Source of the DNA: Candidatus Ratteibacteria bacterium
GTDB taxonomy: Bacteria > Ratteibacteria > UBA8468 > B48-G9 > JAFGKM01
Direction of reading: 5' to 3'
DNA: 5,853 bases
NCBI GenBank assembly: GCA_028697565.1
Contig: JAQVEU010000059.1
Location: forward strand, 1 to 5,853
Shown: positions 5,803 through 5,853 of the stretch, one piece after another
How the letters are laid out: every line of letters starts with the position of its first letter
Numbering within the stretch: the first letter of the stretch is position 1
Translations under genes and position numbers: made by a program
Notes under the pieces: model-generated
Told to the model about the DNA's origin: nothing
What the model saw: the letters and a program-made list of their open reading frames with translations, nothing else
Database searches by the model: none

Positions 5803-5818
5803 ATTTTTAGGATTTCAG
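5791..5818. repeat. Perfect 10-bp palindrome at the tRNA break
   Basis: CTGAAATCCT (5791-5800) and AGGATTTCAG (5809-5818) are perfect arms around an eight-base GAATTTTT loop. The left arm begins exactly where the tRNA T-loop begins, so the hairpin competes with the T-arm. This suggests the edge of an inserted element, though no transposase is visible in the window. Confidence 0.6.
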
Positions 5819-5853
5819 GGGAGCGAAGTAAGAAATTGCGATGGGTAAGAGCA
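5819..5853. other. Unassigned tail after the broken tRNA
   Basis: Thirty-five bases, neither tRNA acceptor nor recognised gene. An ATG at 5841 begins a four-codon frame cut off by the window end, with no well-placed ribosome binding site. Function unknown. Confidence 0.3.

Noticed and set aside
5791..5853. Group I intron in the tRNA
   Set aside because: Bacterial tRNA group I introns usually sit in the anticodon loop, and no U-G splice pair or core P/Q/R/S elements can be made out in the 63 bases available.

Overview
The window reads as AT-rich bacterial DNA. Ile is often ATA and Arg is mostly AGA/AGG, a pattern common in thermophiles and in several little-cultivated lineages. I cannot name a phylum. 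Start sites carry GA-rich ribosome binding sites, genes are tightly packed, and GTG and TTG starts occur.

Layout. Bases 1-497 hold the 3' end of a large glycoside-hydrolase-like gene that begins outside the window. It converges, with a 6-base gap, on a minus-strand PilZ (cyclic di-GMP receptor) gene at 504-1106. A 98-base divergent spacer with two inverted repeats and candidate promoters separates the PilZ gene from a tight plus-strand cluster at 1205-5539. The cluster holds a small soluble Ser/Thr protein kinase, a histone-deacetylase-family zinc amidohydrolase, a stand-alone zinc homocysteine methyltransferase domain of the MetH type, and a PriA-like protein. Junctions are a 9-base gap, a 4-base overlap and a 14-base overlap, so one operon is likely. 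After it come a candidate promoter, heptamer-based inverted repeats, and a tRNA-Val(GAC) gene that is normal up to the T-arm but has no 3' acceptor strand. A near-perfect palindrome sits at the break.

How the genes may work together. The kinase and deacetylase are both protein or small-molecule modifiers, and the PilZ protein next door is a second-messenger receptor, so the left half looks regulatory. The methyltransferase belongs to methionine/C1 metabolism and PriA to replication restart. Joint transcription does not prove a shared pathway.

The two strongest oddities are these. (1) The PriA-like protein keeps its DNA-binding N-terminus, all eight zinc cysteines and its C-terminal domain, but has lost Walker A, the DEEH box, the SATPS motif and the GRAGR arginine motif, so it should be ATPase-dead. 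(2) The tRNA-Val gene is broken at its T-arm. Smaller oddities are a kinase catalytic loop with Asn where Lys is expected, and a perfect TATAAT box directly abutting the PilZ TTG start.
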